Source: Salvelinus alpinus
Lineage: Eukaryota > Chordata > Actinopteri > Salmoniformes > Salmonidae
NCBI RefSeq assembly: GCF_045679555.1
Contig: NC_092098.1
Coordinates: 22,660,038 to 22,724,037, forward strand
Direction: 5' to 3'
DNA length: 64,000 nt
Shown here: in pieces, positions 1 through 11,355 of the stretch
How positions within the stretch are numbered: the first letter of the stretch is position 1
Layout of the letters: the number at the start of each line of letters is the position of its first letter
The notes under the pieces: generated by a model
What the model was told of the DNA's origin: nothing
The model's input: the letters and a program-made list of their open reading frames with translations, nothing else
Database searches by the model: none
Program-made: the position numbers and the translations under genes

Positions 1-600
1 AGGCGGCCACGAATGTGTTTGGCGATGTCATAAGAATGCCCCCGCCACAGCAAGGGTCATTTTAAGATGTAATTAGGGTCATTTTAAGATGTAAGGCTTG
101 AAAATCCATTCAGTAATTTTAGCATATTGTAGTACAACCCAAACCAGATTTCGTAGTGGTGGCGCTCTAAACATTTGCAAATTCCCATAGGAACACAGCC
201 ATTTGAAATGCGCAGGGCTTGTGCAATGTGCCATGCTTTCATTTTTTTGTCTTACAGGAATGATATACATATGAGTAGAAAACTGGAGTTGTGAGTTTGG
301 TATGTCGTTGGTCTGTTGGTCCTTATTCTGGTTAAAATATCAACAGTAAAGTATCATTAAACTGACTTTTCAGAACTCTGGTACTGCCAGATTGAGTTTT
401 CTATCACCTGGCACATGCGCAAAACCATGTAAACTCCTACAAGATTTAAGGTTTCAAAGTGTGAATCGCGTGCATGTGCATACCTTGTGCACGTGCCGTT
501 GGTTATTAACAAAAAAATTATGAGCCACATACAGAGACTCGTGTTTTGAAGTCGGTTTAGTAATACATTCCTGTGGATATTTTGTCAAAATAAGGACCAA
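1..600. other. Unassigned AT-rich intergenic DNA
   Basis: I see no gene, splice-flanked exon or repeat terminus that I recognise here. The short open frames lack codon or domain signals. It lies downstream of the minus-strand hmgn1 gene and is probably intergenic. Confidence 0.4.
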
Positions 601-757
601 CCGCACAGACAACCAGTAGCACTACACAGCTGATTCAAATAACCAACTCATTATCAAATGTTGATTATTTGAATCAGCTGTGTTGTGCTGGGGCAAAAAC
701 GAAAACATGCACCTAGGGAAGGCCCCAGGACCGAGTTTGGGAAACCCTGAACTAGAT
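601..757. repeat. Dispersed repeat with 18-bp stem-loop
   Basis: A perfect 18-bp inverted repeat pairs 625-642 with 665-682 around a 22-bp loop. The flanking text (gggcaaaaac, ccaggaccgagtttgggaaa) is wording I recognise as a common salmonid interspersed repeat. No coding capacity is seen. The family name is unknown to me. Confidence 0.5.
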
Positions 758-769
758 CAACATGATTTT

Positions 770-1087
770 ATACAAAAATATAAATGCAACATGCAACAAT
801 TTCAACGATTTTACTGAGTTACAGTTCATATAAGGAAATCAGTCAATTTATCCACTGGGGAGCCAGGCCCAGCCAATCAGAATGAGTTTTTCACCACAAA
901 ATGGCTTTATTACAGACAGAAATACTCCTCAGTTTCATCAGCTGAGGGGATGTAAACTAATTTGTGCACAAAATTTGAGAGAAATAATATTTTTCTGCAT
1001 ATGGAACATTTCTGGGATCTTTAATTTCAGCTCATGAGACATGGGACCAACACTTTACATGGTGCATTCATATTTTTGTTTAGTATA
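770..1087. mobile_element. Tc1-like MITE (internally deleted)
   Basis: The left end (tacaaaaatataaatgcaac) and the right end (catatttttgtttagtata) are inverted copies of the termini of one fish Tc1 family, flanked by TA. Only about 320 bp remain, so all transposase sequence has been lost and mobility would depend on an enzyme supplied elsewhere. The element at 6068-6832 has the same ends with part of the transposase still present. Confidence 0.7.
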
Positions 1088-1232
1088 TGTGCTAACCTTT
1101 GTTCTAGGTGTGATACACACTTCTTAATGTACTGAATATATGGTGAGTTTCTTTCTTGCAGCCCTACGGTACTTAAATTAGCTATATGTCATATGTTTCC
1201 ATTGTAATTTCAGAAAATGTCCTTAATATACA

Positions 1233-1549
1233 GTATCTACAGTAATAGTGGAATGATAGTTTCACAATATTTTTCCACAAAAAATGTTTTGGAGCCACAC
1301 AAAATTGGATTCTAATGGTGCAGCCTTCTTATTGGTAAACAATTATCGGGGGCCAGCAATGGGCAAACTTCTAACATCTCTCAGCCCCAGTCCATTTGAC
1401 AAGAAATTTGCTAGCCCCCGTTAATTTTACAATCTTTTTTTACCAAAAAAGAAGGCTGCACCATTAGAATGCACTTTTGGTTGAGCCCAATAACGTTTTG
1501 GGGGATGAAATGTTGTGAAACACTAATGTTCCACTATTTCTGTAGATAT
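1233..1549. repeat. Foldback (long inverted-repeat) element
   Basis: The two halves are imperfect reverse complements around a centre near 1390. The best arms are 1309-1330 and 1449-1470 (22 bp, perfect) and 1233-1270 against 1510-1549 (imperfect). There is no coding potential. The structure fits a MITE or foldback transposon; the superfamily is not determined. Confidence 0.65.
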
Positions 1550-1970
1550 GACATTACGATGCAAAAATATTACATACAGCTCCTTTAATGTATTTGTTCT
1601 GTGTCTGAGCTCCCTCACAGTGAGTGTCTTCTGGTTTTATTCTTTCAATTTGTGTCCAATTGAAACCTAAACAAGGTGAGGGGAGTTATTACTAATCAGC
1701 CACCTCAATTGATCAATCAAGTAAAAGGGTGGAGTGAAAACAATGTGCCCATGGAATGAGTCTGACAGGAGTCTAATAACCAAAAACGTTATTTTCATGT
1801 CAAGGACAGATACTAGCTGCTGCCATGTCAGTCTCAGAACTGGTATTATTTAGCTACTGCATTACATATGTAATATGTAGCATCTAAAATAATTTCGTTT
1901 TTACATGATTATTTGGACTCACACATTGTCTATTTCCATCACACAGAGAAAAAAACAATTACAACCAAAT
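1550..1970. other. Intergenic DNA downstream of hmgn1
   Basis: AT-rich sequence between the foldback element and the presumed hmgn1 poly(A) region. Nothing is recognised in it. Confidence 0.4.
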
Positions 1971-1971
1971 T

Positions 1972-2883
1972 TTTATTGGTTTGTTTATACCAATCATTAC
2001 ACAGATACATCTATAAACAAAGGATAAAAGAACTGTACACTTGTACTTGATACCTAAACCCCACATGAATATTGCTACTGCTGGTTTGTGTATTTGACAG
2101 CTCAAATGGATGTACAATCCAAGGAACCATAATCGTCAGTATATTTCACACTTATGTACGTCTTTAGCTTGGCTAAGAACACAATCCCATTTTTACCATA
2201 CTCACAATGTACCATTACACACTGCATATAGAAAGTTGAAAATCCCTTTTAATAGCAGCTATACAAATTTATTGCAATGCTATCACAGAACAGAGACAAC
2301 CAATTACACCCAATGCACAGGCCTGATAGGGAGGAACCCCAGTACTAGGGAATAGGTTTATTAAGCAGAATGGTAAAGAAAAACATAATGAGTACAAGAG
2401 TTAACATATGGAACACAGCTTAAACATTCTAAAATGTTTTCCTCATTATAAACAATAAAACAATGTGTTCCCCCTTGAGTTAATTCATCCCCACCACACA
2501 ATGCAGGTTACATATACCGTCCCTCATATAGCCTATGGAATGTTAGTCTCTCAGACAAGCTCTGTTGTTTTGACCGGATCCTGTAAACGACGTGCTTGCA
2601 TGTTCTTGGTGTAGTAACCTGTCCCATTCCCACCCCTCTCCCATATCGAAAATAAAAACCGTTGACATTTACAATGACCGTAATTGTTCCAGAGATGTAA
2701 AAACATGGGATGCAATGAAATCCCCATCTCCAATTGTATTTTTTATTTCATAAAAAAATGTGTTTCTACAATCAAACTACTAAAAAACCTGCATTTAGAA
2801 AATAGTCGATAAAAATATACCCCTGAATTGTACAAGAAAAAGAGGTACAGGGAGCACTGATAAAAGATGTGGTTTGAGAGATG
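1972..2883 (-). other. hmgn1: Probable 3' UTR of hmgn1-like gene
   Basis: Minus-strand sequence following the stop codon at 2884-2886. It is non-coding and AT-rich. An AATAAA hexamer on the minus strand lies at 1972-1977, and others lie near 2265, 2356 and 2739, so the cleavage site is not fixed by sequence alone. A 3' UTR of about 0.9 kb would be usual for vertebrate HMGN messages. The short open frames here are not credible genes. Confidence 0.5.
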
Positions 2884-5006
2884 TTATTCGGCCGCCTCTT
2901 CCTCCTCTTTCTGTTCAGGTTCTTCTGGTGCCTAAAATTAAAACATAACGGAATAAAACAGTTGCAATAGTTGAGAGAACTTATTTATAATTTACATTCA
3001 ATATCTTATGTTTAAAACAGTATAAGGTCATAAACTATCAATTTGATGTGTTTTTCTTGTCCTTATAAGACAAAATGCCTACATATTCCAGCAGCACCTT
3101 ACCTCTTCCTCAGCTTTGGCTTCTCCATTCTCTGCGGGCACCTCCTTCTCTTCAGGCTCGGTCTTCTTCACCTCTTTAGCCTTCTTGGGCTTAGGTGCTG
3201 CCTTCTCCTTCTGTAAATAAATATGTTTAATGGGATAAGACACCGTAAGTCCTTAATTGCAATTAATTTACTATTAAATGTACATTTGAAATGTCTGCAT
3301 TTCCTCACCTTTGGCTTGGGTTCTGCCTTTGCAATTGCAGGTTTCTGCAATGAAAGATTTGTGATTCTTAGCTGAAATTCTGTTTTTGGGTGCATCTTTA
3401 ATTAAAGTGTCAATAATGGTGTGTACTACTCACATTTACCAATCTCTCAGATCTCCTCTTAGGCTGAAATATTTCAAAAGAAAATACCAATTATTTACTC
3501 ATAAAACGGGAGCAACGTTTGACATGGGTTGCTGCTGACCCCTGGTGGCAGAACAATGGAATTGTATTTTGAACATTTAAATTCTTACAACCAGTGATCA
3601 CCGTGATTAAATACAACACACATTATATTTGAGTAAGATGTTTATCACTCACCTCTGCTGCCTCAACATCAGCGTTTGCCTATAATAATAATAAAATGTT
3701 AGTGACAGCTCAGCAGGGCAACCGTGCTAGGTGGGTTTTACTGGGGGAGGGGCAGTTTAAATGCCAAAAGTATTAGGGGAATTATGTAATCCAAAAAAGG
3801 CGTAGGGAGGTAAGGAAAAGCATTGCAGCGTGTTATGGTCACAGTCTCGTTATAACTGCTTATTTTTTCCACTTACATCACCCACAAACTACCTAATAAA
3901 CGGATAATAGTGTGAACTTGCTCAGATCATGTTCCCATTGCCTATACCATGTTGCCTGTAATCTCTACGGAGAGGGGAATACCGACTCCGCCTACTCCCG
4001 ACGCATTCATTCACTCGTGATGAATGGGATTTGCCAGGCAACATGACTGTGCTCGCTACTCAGACCAGACAGTCTACTATGCGTTCCCGCCATTCATTCG
4101 AATTTCAAACTCCGAGATCCTCAGCGATTCTCCAAATGGTTACAGAATCTACTAGAATACCCAGCAACAAGAGCGCCTCTGTGATGTCGACGAATCGCCA
4201 TTGCATAACCCAGAATTGGCTCGAGCCAACAAAAGGGCACACGGAAATGTAATTAAACCAAATATTTTAACGATGCAGCATGTTACATTAGCGCACTTTA
4301 ACGCATTTTACGTTGTGTAACTATGAACTTTTATATTGCAAAATAAGAAAAACGTCGTCAGTTCTCGCCTTGCTCACAAGGGCAGCCATGACACAAGTCT
4401 TCGTGCCCTTTTCAAAGCGCCCTAGAAGCAGTCTTCTGCATGTGCATACCGCCCACCGTGCGTTGAGCATTATATGCTACCAACAATTAAGTTATATTTT
4501 AATGATGCAGTATTTCAATAAGTGTAAATGCAATGTAATCTAAATGTTATGTGCAATAGACTTTGCCTAGTAAAAAAAAATCGGTCACCAACTTTATTTC
4601 TGCAGAATCGCCATCTTACGACGTAGTTAGCGATCTACACCTCTTTGTCCTTTTATAGGTTAATGTATTTGTAAACAACCACAATGAAGACGTGACAAAA
4701 CCCCAATTTGAAATTGATCTGATAGAGTAAATATTAGGTACCAAACATGTAACCAGTCCTAATTTTCGAAGACTAAAATCACAGCTTGAAAAAGTAGAAA
4801 ACCCGCCACTTCCCCAAATCAAAACAGACCGATACATTTTAAACTCCTGACTGAACACAGCAGTGCAACGATGTTGCAGCGGAGCGGAACAAAACATGGA
4901 TATGCGGCTACATTTTACATGCAAAAATAAATGCATTTGTTTTATCTATCAAAGGATATATACAACCAATAAAACATATTCCACTTACTTTGCTCCTTTT
5001 AGGCAT
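2884..5006 (-). CDS. hmgn1: HMGN1-like nucleosome-binding protein, 6 exons
   Basis: HMGN proteins bind nucleosome cores in the nucleus and loosen linker-histone compaction. Exons on the minus strand are 4989-5006, 3653-3679, 3434-3463, 3309-3344, 3103-3210 and 2884-2931; every intron is GT-AG and phase 0. The 88-residue product begins MPKRSK and carries the nucleosome-binding domain at residues 16-37: RRSERLVN, then KPAIAKAEPKPK. It then has a Lys/Pro-rich segment, the family motif PAENGEAKAEE (62-72) and an acidic tail ending EEEEAAE. Six small exons are the usual HMGN layout. For exon 3 I chose the strong GTGAGT donor because it gives RRSERLVNKP, aligning with the family's RRSARLSAKP. The core is RRSERL, with Glu where most family members have Ala. 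No break is seen. get1 lies downstream in divergent orientation, as in human. Which teleost HMGN paralogue this is cannot be settled here. Confidence 0.9.
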
Positions 5007-5260
5007 GGCTGTTTTGCGTATTTGTTCAAATAAAGAGGGAACTGTTCCAAAACGGAGCAAGAAAAATACTGTATGTTGGTATAAGATTCAAACACTACGT
5101 TCTATTACAGCGTAGCAAACCTTAATGTTCCATTGGAACAAAAACTAGCTCAAACCGGATTGGATTCTCCCCCTCCCTCCCTATTGAATTCATTATAGCA
5201 TCAATCTGACGGACAAGCTACTCTCCGCCCCTGGTAGCCATTGATTGGCTTTAGGAGCCG
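5007..5260 (-). promoter_or_regulatory. hmgn1: Presumed 5' UTR and promoter of hmgn1-like gene
   Basis: This is the block immediately upstream of the hmgn1 start codon (5004-5006). I see no TATA box at a convincing distance. Assignment is by position only; the transcription start is not visible from sequence. Confidence 0.35.
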
Positions 5261-6067
5261 TCAACACATTTTCAAATCATAGCGAGATACCTGTGTGGAT
5301 AATTTTACATGGCAATCAGATCTATATGTATTTGTCTTTAGATGAGCAGTCATCAGGGGGTAACCATGACACATTTTTATTTTTATCTCCATATCGTTTT
5401 GCCCATATACCTTTTTTTTTGCAAAAGGTTAGAACTGCAAGCTCCACATATGGATATTCCCTAAATTTACACACAATACCCATTATTATCAGAACATTAG
5501 GCTACCAACAATGCATTATCTTGATACATGTATTTTAGACAAATATAGACAACAGTCCTACTTCACTAGGCAAAAATACAAAATATTCAGTACAAATACC
5601 CAGCACCGGGTAGAAAGAGAGGGGTGTGTGCTTCCCTAGCGACGGCTATTGTAAATAATCAAAGGAAAATGGCGACCGGGTAGGTCTGGTTGCTATTGCA
5701 ACCTTGTCAAAAGGTTGTTACCGTCAATTTCCTCCTATGTGAGTATATAATTCCATCGGTAACGTTTACAAATTGTAGCCCAGTTTTACCGGTAAAGCTG
5801 TGTTCAAACTCTGAAGTTGTGTCGACATGTTTCTCTGTAATAGTCTAGCACAGGGAACATGATGTTCGTTCTCCTACTGGAAGAGATTGACAAAGACCCG
5901 CAAACATTTATTGGCTGGTGATTGTGACTCAGAGTTGATCTCCCTTTCCAAAACTGTCATCTGCTCTTCAACCTTATGACTATCCTTCCTGGCTCTTTTT
6001 AGCACCATAAGCGTTGCAGACTAAAGAGTAAGACGTCTCCCTGATATAAGGGTAAATGCCACATTTG
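5261..6067. other. Intergenic region with X-box-like site
   Basis: No coding exon was recognised. The stretch contains an RFX/X-box-like palindrome (5689-5702, listed separately), with an in-context ATGGCGACC about 20 bp upstream that could be a first-exon start. I could not link it to a protein. If get1 is complete, its first exon should lie between here and 10.9 kb. Confidence 0.35.
5689..5702. promoter_or_regulatory. X-box (RFX-type) candidate
   Basis: GTTGCTATTGCAAC consists of two perfect half-sites (GTTGC, GCAAC) with the 14-bp spacing of the RFX consensus GTTGCCATGGCAAC; two central bases differ. A second, weaker copy is at 8384-8397. RFX sites mark promoters of ciliary genes. The motif is short enough to occur by chance. 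Confidence 0.35.
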
Positions 6068-6832
6068 GGAATATATAAAAACAAAAATGTCATTGATTTT
6101 ACCGAGTTACAGTTCATATGAGAAAATCTGTCAATTGAATTAAATTCATTAGGCGCAAATCTATGGATTTCACATGACTGGGAATACAGATTTGGCATCT
6201 GTTGGTCACAGATACCCCCTCCCAAAAAAACAATGGGCCTCAGGATTTTGTTAGAGGTATTTTTGTGCATTCAAATTGCCATTGATAAAATGCAATTGTG
6301 TTCATTGTCTGTAATTTATGCCTGCCCATACCATAACCCCACCGCCACCATGGGGCACTCTGTTCAAAATGTTGACATCAGCAAACTGCTCGCCCACACG
6401 GCACCGTACATATGGTCTGCGGTTGTGAGGCCGGTTGGACGAAATGCCACATTCTCTAAAACGATGTTGGAGGTGGCTTATGGTAGAGAAATTAACATTA
6501 CATTTTCTGGCAACAGCACTGGTGGACATTCCTGCAGTCAGCATGCAAAACACTCCATCAAATCTTGAGACATCTGTGGTGTTGTGTGACCAAACTGCAC
6601 ATTTTAGAGTGGCCTTTTATTGTCCCCAGCCCAAGGTGCACCTGTGTAATGATCTTGCTGTATTGTCTTGGCAAAGGAGAAATGCTCACTAACAGGGATG
6701 TAAAGAAATGTGTGCATTTTAATGAAATAAGCTTTTTGTGCATATGGAAAATGTCTGGGATCTTTTATTTCAGCTCATGAACATGGGACCAACACTTTAC
6801 ATGTTGTTTATATTTTTGTTCAGTGTTGTACA
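6068..6832 (-). mobile_element. Tc1-like element, internally deleted
   Basis: The termini match those of the 770-1087 MITE (left near 6068; right ends ttatatttttgttcagtg). Between them, on the minus strand, are transposase remnants at about 6302-6553, with a helix-turn-helix-like N-terminal stretch followed directly by a C-terminal stretch containing HGGGGVMVWAG. The middle of the transposase is therefore deleted. The remnant is not functional. Confidence 0.75.
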
Positions 6833-6963
6833 CAGAAATCTGTTAAACGACATCACATGTGGAATGGATGGGCAAGCAGTTAAGTGCTATGACAAAGTGA
6901 TGTTGATCCAAGGGAGTTTCCCCCATAAGTATAATTTAAATCTTCTCAGATCCACAAACACAA

Positions 6964-7065
6964 CCAATCACGGTCGATTATGATACAGCCTGGAATCGAA
7001 CAAGGGTCTGTAGTGACGCCTCTAGGACTGAGATGCAGTGCCTTAGACCGCTGTGCCATTCGTGA
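6964..7065 (-). mobile_element. tRNA-derived SINE, truncated
   Basis: Read on the minus strand, the sequence has a tRNA-like head with a B-box-like GTTCGATTCCAGG (here from cctggaatcgaac) and the line tctaggactgagatgcagtgc. It is the same family as 51771-51945, probably SlmI. The LINE-related tail is missing. Confidence 0.6.
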
Positions 7066-8532
7066 CCCCAATCTGCCATGGATTGGTGCTAATTCCTTTA
7101 TTGTGCTAGCAACCTGCAGCTTGATAACATAATGCCCTGTGATGATACCTTATTGCACAGTTCACTGTTAGGGCAAGGCCAGAATGGCATGTTGATTTCA
7201 TCAGTATCCCTGATTTCCAATGCTTTCTCAATGGGAGTCATACATTGACAGTCGGCAGAGATGACGCTTTCATATCCATACAATTTCTACGGACAGAAAG
7301 TTCAGATGTGTTGAACTTTTGAGGGGCCGATGGATACGCAATCATCCGTTTAGAAAAGAGAGAATTTTATACAGCTAGGACAGTATACCATATACCAGGG
7401 TATTTGGAAATAGCCACTGGATGTTTTTTTCAAAACCGTTAACTATTTATTTTAAGTTCAGCTACTTATTAATTCAATACCTGCATTCAACTTGAGCAAT
7501 AGGTTAGAATATAAAGCAGATTGTGTTTTTCATTTTGAGTTTACCATAGTTCCCTAGAACAGTTGAGCCAGTCATGTTTGTTTGTAAATAGCACAAAGCG
7601 GGAGCAGGTCCAACTGTGTATTGACAGGGGTCCTGTTTTATACTGAAAGTCAACTGTGTTATTTTTACTTCAATAGAGTGATCAGGGACCTGAACTATAG
7701 TTTTCCTTCACAAAAAATACATTAATTTTCATCAGATGACAACAGAAGTGCAACTCTATTTGGCTGGCATCCACACAAGTAGGCTAAATTAGCTTACAAT
7801 GAAAAAGCAATATATTTTTTGCAAAAACTATACATGACCATACTTCTGTTTATAATAGAAATAATGTAGCCAGCTACATTTCCTAACTTTTTTCTCAAAG
7901 TTAATCTTGCATTTTACCAGAGAAAAGTAGGCTGGCTACACAGAAAAGTACCATAGAAAATTAGCTACACATAAGACAGAGTGCTGTCTGCTGATAGAAT
8001 GATGTTTGTGAATTCTGGAGAGGTGCAACCAAATGAGTCTGATGCTGAGTAGAAATTTAAATAAGAAGCATTTCAGATCTGTGTTTACAAAACACAGGAA
8101 GATATTTCTTATGCATTTTCTTTTTTTCCTGTGTGAAAACTAATTGTTCTGCGTTAACGTGTACCCTACGTTTAACTTGCGACTTATCTAAGTGGCTGAA
8201 TTAATAAGGTGGCTGGACATCATATTTTGTTGACTTTATGCCATGTTTGAGAAGTCAAAGCCCTTTAAATGCGTTATCTGTACAGCTGCCACTGCTATCT
8301 TTTTTTATATTCTTCTGTTTTTTTTTCTCCTCTCCGTTCTTGGCTGTCTACTTCTCCCCCATCTTCTCAGAGCAGGCAGGCCCGTTGCCCTAGCGACTCC
8401 AGACTCCACACAGACACAGCGTGTACACATGCTGCTCCAGAGCCAGTACTCTTCATGTGCACAATGTCTCATTCACTTTTAAATGTCCAAACTCACCAAA
8501 AATGATATTTGGTTGCTCCTACTTCCTACCTA
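7066..8532. other. Unassigned region
   Basis: Mostly AT-rich sequence without recognised genes or repeat termini. A pyrimidine-rich run ending in cttctcag (near 8370) precedes a GC-richer segment with a second X-box-like motif (8384-8397). This could be a splice acceptor, but no recognisable exon follows. Confidence 0.3.
8384..8397. promoter_or_regulatory. Second X-box-like motif
   Basis: GTTGCCCTAGCGAC matches the RFX half-site GTTGCC exactly and the right half with one mismatch. No gene start is recognised beside it. Weak evidence. Confidence 0.2.
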
Positions 8533-9544
8533 CAGTACATTCGGAAATTATTCAGATCCCTTCCCTTTTCCACATTTTGTTACGTTACAGCCTTATTCTA
8601 AAATGAATGAAATATTTTTTTCCCTCATCAATCTACACACTAGCCCATAATGAGAAATGTTGCAAATGTATTGAAAATTAAAAACGGATACCTTATTTAC
8701 ATAGGTATTCAGACCCTTTGTTATGAGACTCAATTGAGCTCAGGCACATCATGTTTCCATTGATCATCCTTGAGATGTTTCTACAACTGGATTGGAGTCC
8801 ACTTGTGGTAAATTCAATTGATTGGACATGATTTGGAAAGGCACAAACCTGTCTATATAAGGTCCCACAGTTGAGAGTGCATGTCAGACCAAAAACCAAG
8901 CCATGAGGTTGAAGGAATTGTCCGTAGAGCTCCCAGACAGGATTGTGTTGATGCACAGATCTGGGGAAGGGTACCAAAACATTTCTGCAGCTTTAAAGAT
9001 CCACAAGAACACAGTGGCCTCCATCATTCTTCAATGGAAGAAGTTTGGAGCCACCAAGACACTTCTTAGAGCTGGCTGCCTGGCCAAACTGAGCAATCGG
9101 AGGGCCTTGATCAGGGGGTTGACCAAGAACCCGATGGTCACTGACAGAGCTCCAGAGTTCCTCTGTGGAGATGGGAGAACCTTCCAGAAGGACAACCATC
9201 TCTGCATCGTTCCATCAATCAGGCCAGATGGAAGCCACTCCTCAGTAAAAGGCACATGACAGCCTGCTTGGAGTTTGCCAAAAGGCACCTAAAGGACTCA
9301 GACCATGAGAAACAAGATTCTCTGGTCTGATGAAACCAAGATTGAACTCTAGCCTGAATTCCAAGTGTCACGTTCCGGAGGAAACCTGGCACCATCCCTA
9401 CGGTGAAGCATGGTGGTGGCAGCATCGTGCTGTGGGGATGTTTTTCAGTGGCATGGGGCTGGGAGACTAGTCAGGATTGAAGGAAAGATAAACGGAGCAA
9501 AGTATAGAGAGATCCTTGATGAAAACCTGCTCCAGAGCGCTCAG
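8533..9544 (+). mobile_element. Tc1-like element, 5' half only
   Basis: The left terminus begins after TA at 8531 and leads into a transposase reading plus-strand from about 8903. The N-terminal helix-turn-helix region is legible (residues near SGEGYQNISAALKIHKNTVA). Frameshifts and stops follow, and the element breaks off at 9544 after the words cctgctccagagcgctcag. The 3' half of the same family, starting at nearly the same point, occurs at 32523-33088. Confidence 0.75.
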
Positions 9545-9680
9545 TAGTGCATTCGAAAGTATTTAGACCCCTTGATTTTGTTGAGCCTCATTCTAAAATT
9601 GATTAAATAGTTTTTTCACGTCATCAGTCTACACACAATACCCAATAATGACAAAGCAAGACCAGGATTTTATTTTAGAT
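9545..9680 (+). mobile_element. Tc1-like terminal fragment
   Basis: A second left-end copy of the same Tc1 family (tagtgcattcgaaagtattt) follows directly after the truncated copy. About 135 bp are recognisable, in the same orientation. Two left ends in tandem imply either a nested insertion with loss of the rest or a recombination between copies. Confidence 0.6.
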
Positions 9681-10979
9681 AGCTGGCCGCTAGACTAACT
9701 TACCAATCAAAAAAATGTTTTGCTGACATGGGCTAATTGAGTGACTCAGTGAATGACATAACGAGGAAAAACTGCTGATGTGTAAAAGTCTTGCTTGCTT
9801 CCCTCTCCTAATTGTAATGTTATTTTTTCGTTTTGGTTAATTGATCTGCGGGCCACCAGTTGCCCATCTATGTTCTAAAGATGTCACAACAAAAAGCCCC
9901 ATAACCAATATTTGTTTTTATCTCAAGTCCACACATACAAGTATGCATTGTTCCCTTCTAGAGATTTTTGTCAAATTAAATGTAGCCTATAGAATATTTA
10001 CCATTAAAAACACTATTAGTATAACGAGACATGGTGGAGGTATGGCCTTGTTAATATCACCAATTTTTCCTTCCTTGCTCTAAGCTGGTTTAGTAGGCGG
10101 GAAAACTCTACTGCACAATTTGCTCCATCTTTCTATAAGGGACTTTGTACATGTATGTTAAAAAGGATGTGGAGAAGAAAAAAAAGAAAAAAACAGGGTT
10201 GGGAGGGAGTGGTTGCCAGGAGGGTTTCAGATAACCGCTCTGAGTGTTCACTTAGGAGGCCTCTGTCACAGCTGCAGCCTGTTGCCATCGGCCTTCTCTT
10301 GCCCTCTCCGTTTTCTAATTTTCCCGCTCGATCTCTTGAGTCCCTGATAGTAACAGAGGAAGGAAAGGGGCTCCCTTTCAAGAACATGCCATTTAGCAGC
10401 ACACCACTTCCACGGACCAGTGGTGACCAAATACAGGACCATTATTTTGTCCAAATGGAACTAATATATACTTGTAGATACTATACCCCATGCAGATTTA
10501 TTTTAAGGGAAGAATGTGCTGAATATTTCTGTTTTCACTGGAGTCAAACATAATTCTACCACTCTATCATTTCAAATGTGAAACCCAAGCACAATGGCAC
10601 AGTGAAATAATTTGATGGAGAAGTTTTCATATCTTTAGGGTGTTAGCGCCCTTAAATTAATTGTGATGCAGTAAATGCAGCGATCAGTATGAATACATGG
10701 AGGGTTTTAAATTAGAAATCTCCCATAATCCTCAGGATAGAGCTTGAGGTGGATGAAGGAAGGTAAAGGTGACCTTGACGTGAGACACTTCCTGTGGCTT
10801 GATCAAAGCTTCTTTGAGGGGCAACACTTCTGCTGACGTCTCCACCCCTTCTAACCAGCTGTCGTACAGTCTCACCTGTTGGCCTTAGAGTTCCACTGTG
10901 ATACTGTGTCTCTGTGTCAGAAACCACACTCTGTTATCAGTTTGTTGCCTGAAGTTTGTATTTTTCTCTCTTCCCCCAG
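9681..10979. other. Unassigned region upstream of get1 exons
   Basis: I looked here for the 5' half of get1 (first transmembrane segment and coiled coil) and did not find it. No other gene or repeat terminus is recognised. Confidence 0.3.
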
Positions 10980-11018
10980 TTAATTCCAGAAATGGTCAGC
11001 AGGCCACCGTCAAGTAAG
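10980..11018 (+). pseudogene. Possible degraded get1 exon 3 remnant
   Basis: A pyrimidine tract ending cccccag precedes 39 bases that, in one frame, read VNSRNGQQATVK and then a stop. This resembles the GET1 segment before its second transmembrane helix (human wording near VKARTAQLAKIK). Identity is only partial, the helix-coding part that should follow is missing, and a GTAAGC donor ends the block. The location, 220 bp before the next get1 exon, fits. Low confidence. Confidence 0.3.
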
Positions 11019-11240
11019 GTAAGCGATGTAAACCTGAGATATATGGAGTATAAACTCCTAAAATATATATAATACAAATTAATTGGTATATTTTCATAGT
11101 AGCTAGGCTTATTTCACAATCTTGCAATAGGAAACTATACAAATATTTAATAGATGTGGGACTATGGATGATGACGGACAGATGCACAGTCCAATGGGAG
11201 CAAGTGGCAGAGAGTGACGTCCTCCCTCTGTCTCTCCCAG

Positions 11241-11355
11241 GCGTGCTGATGATGTCTCTGATCTGGAAGTACTATGCTGACCCAGTGACGGTTCTGCCCA
11301 GTAAGTGGCTTTTCTCCTCTAGAGCGAATGGTGGCCTTCCCATCTGGAGTAGCAG
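11241..11355 (+). CDS. get1: get1 (WRB) penultimate exon, frameshifted
   Basis: GET1 is an ER membrane protein that, with CAMLG, receives tail-anchored proteins from GET3. The exon has acceptor ctctcccag and donor gtaagc. It encodes VLMMSLIWKYYADPVTVLPSKW, the end of the second transmembrane helix and the following lumenal loop, matching human LMISLIWKYYSVPVAVVPSKW. After SKWL the frame is lost: SPLERMVAFPSGVA is plain in the next frame, so there is one extra base in the T4 run near 11310-11313. Removing it restores the family sequence and a phase compatible with the last exon. The shift may be real decay or a homopolymer error. The earlier half of the protein was not found. Confidence 0.85.

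Noticed and set aside
5245-5538. 97-residue open frame upstream of hmgn1
   Set aside because: No protein similarity or splice structure that I can defend; it overlaps the presumed promoter.
10155-10553. 132-residue open frame upstream of get1
   Set aside because: No domain, no conserved splice context, low-complexity Lys/Arg start; not get1.
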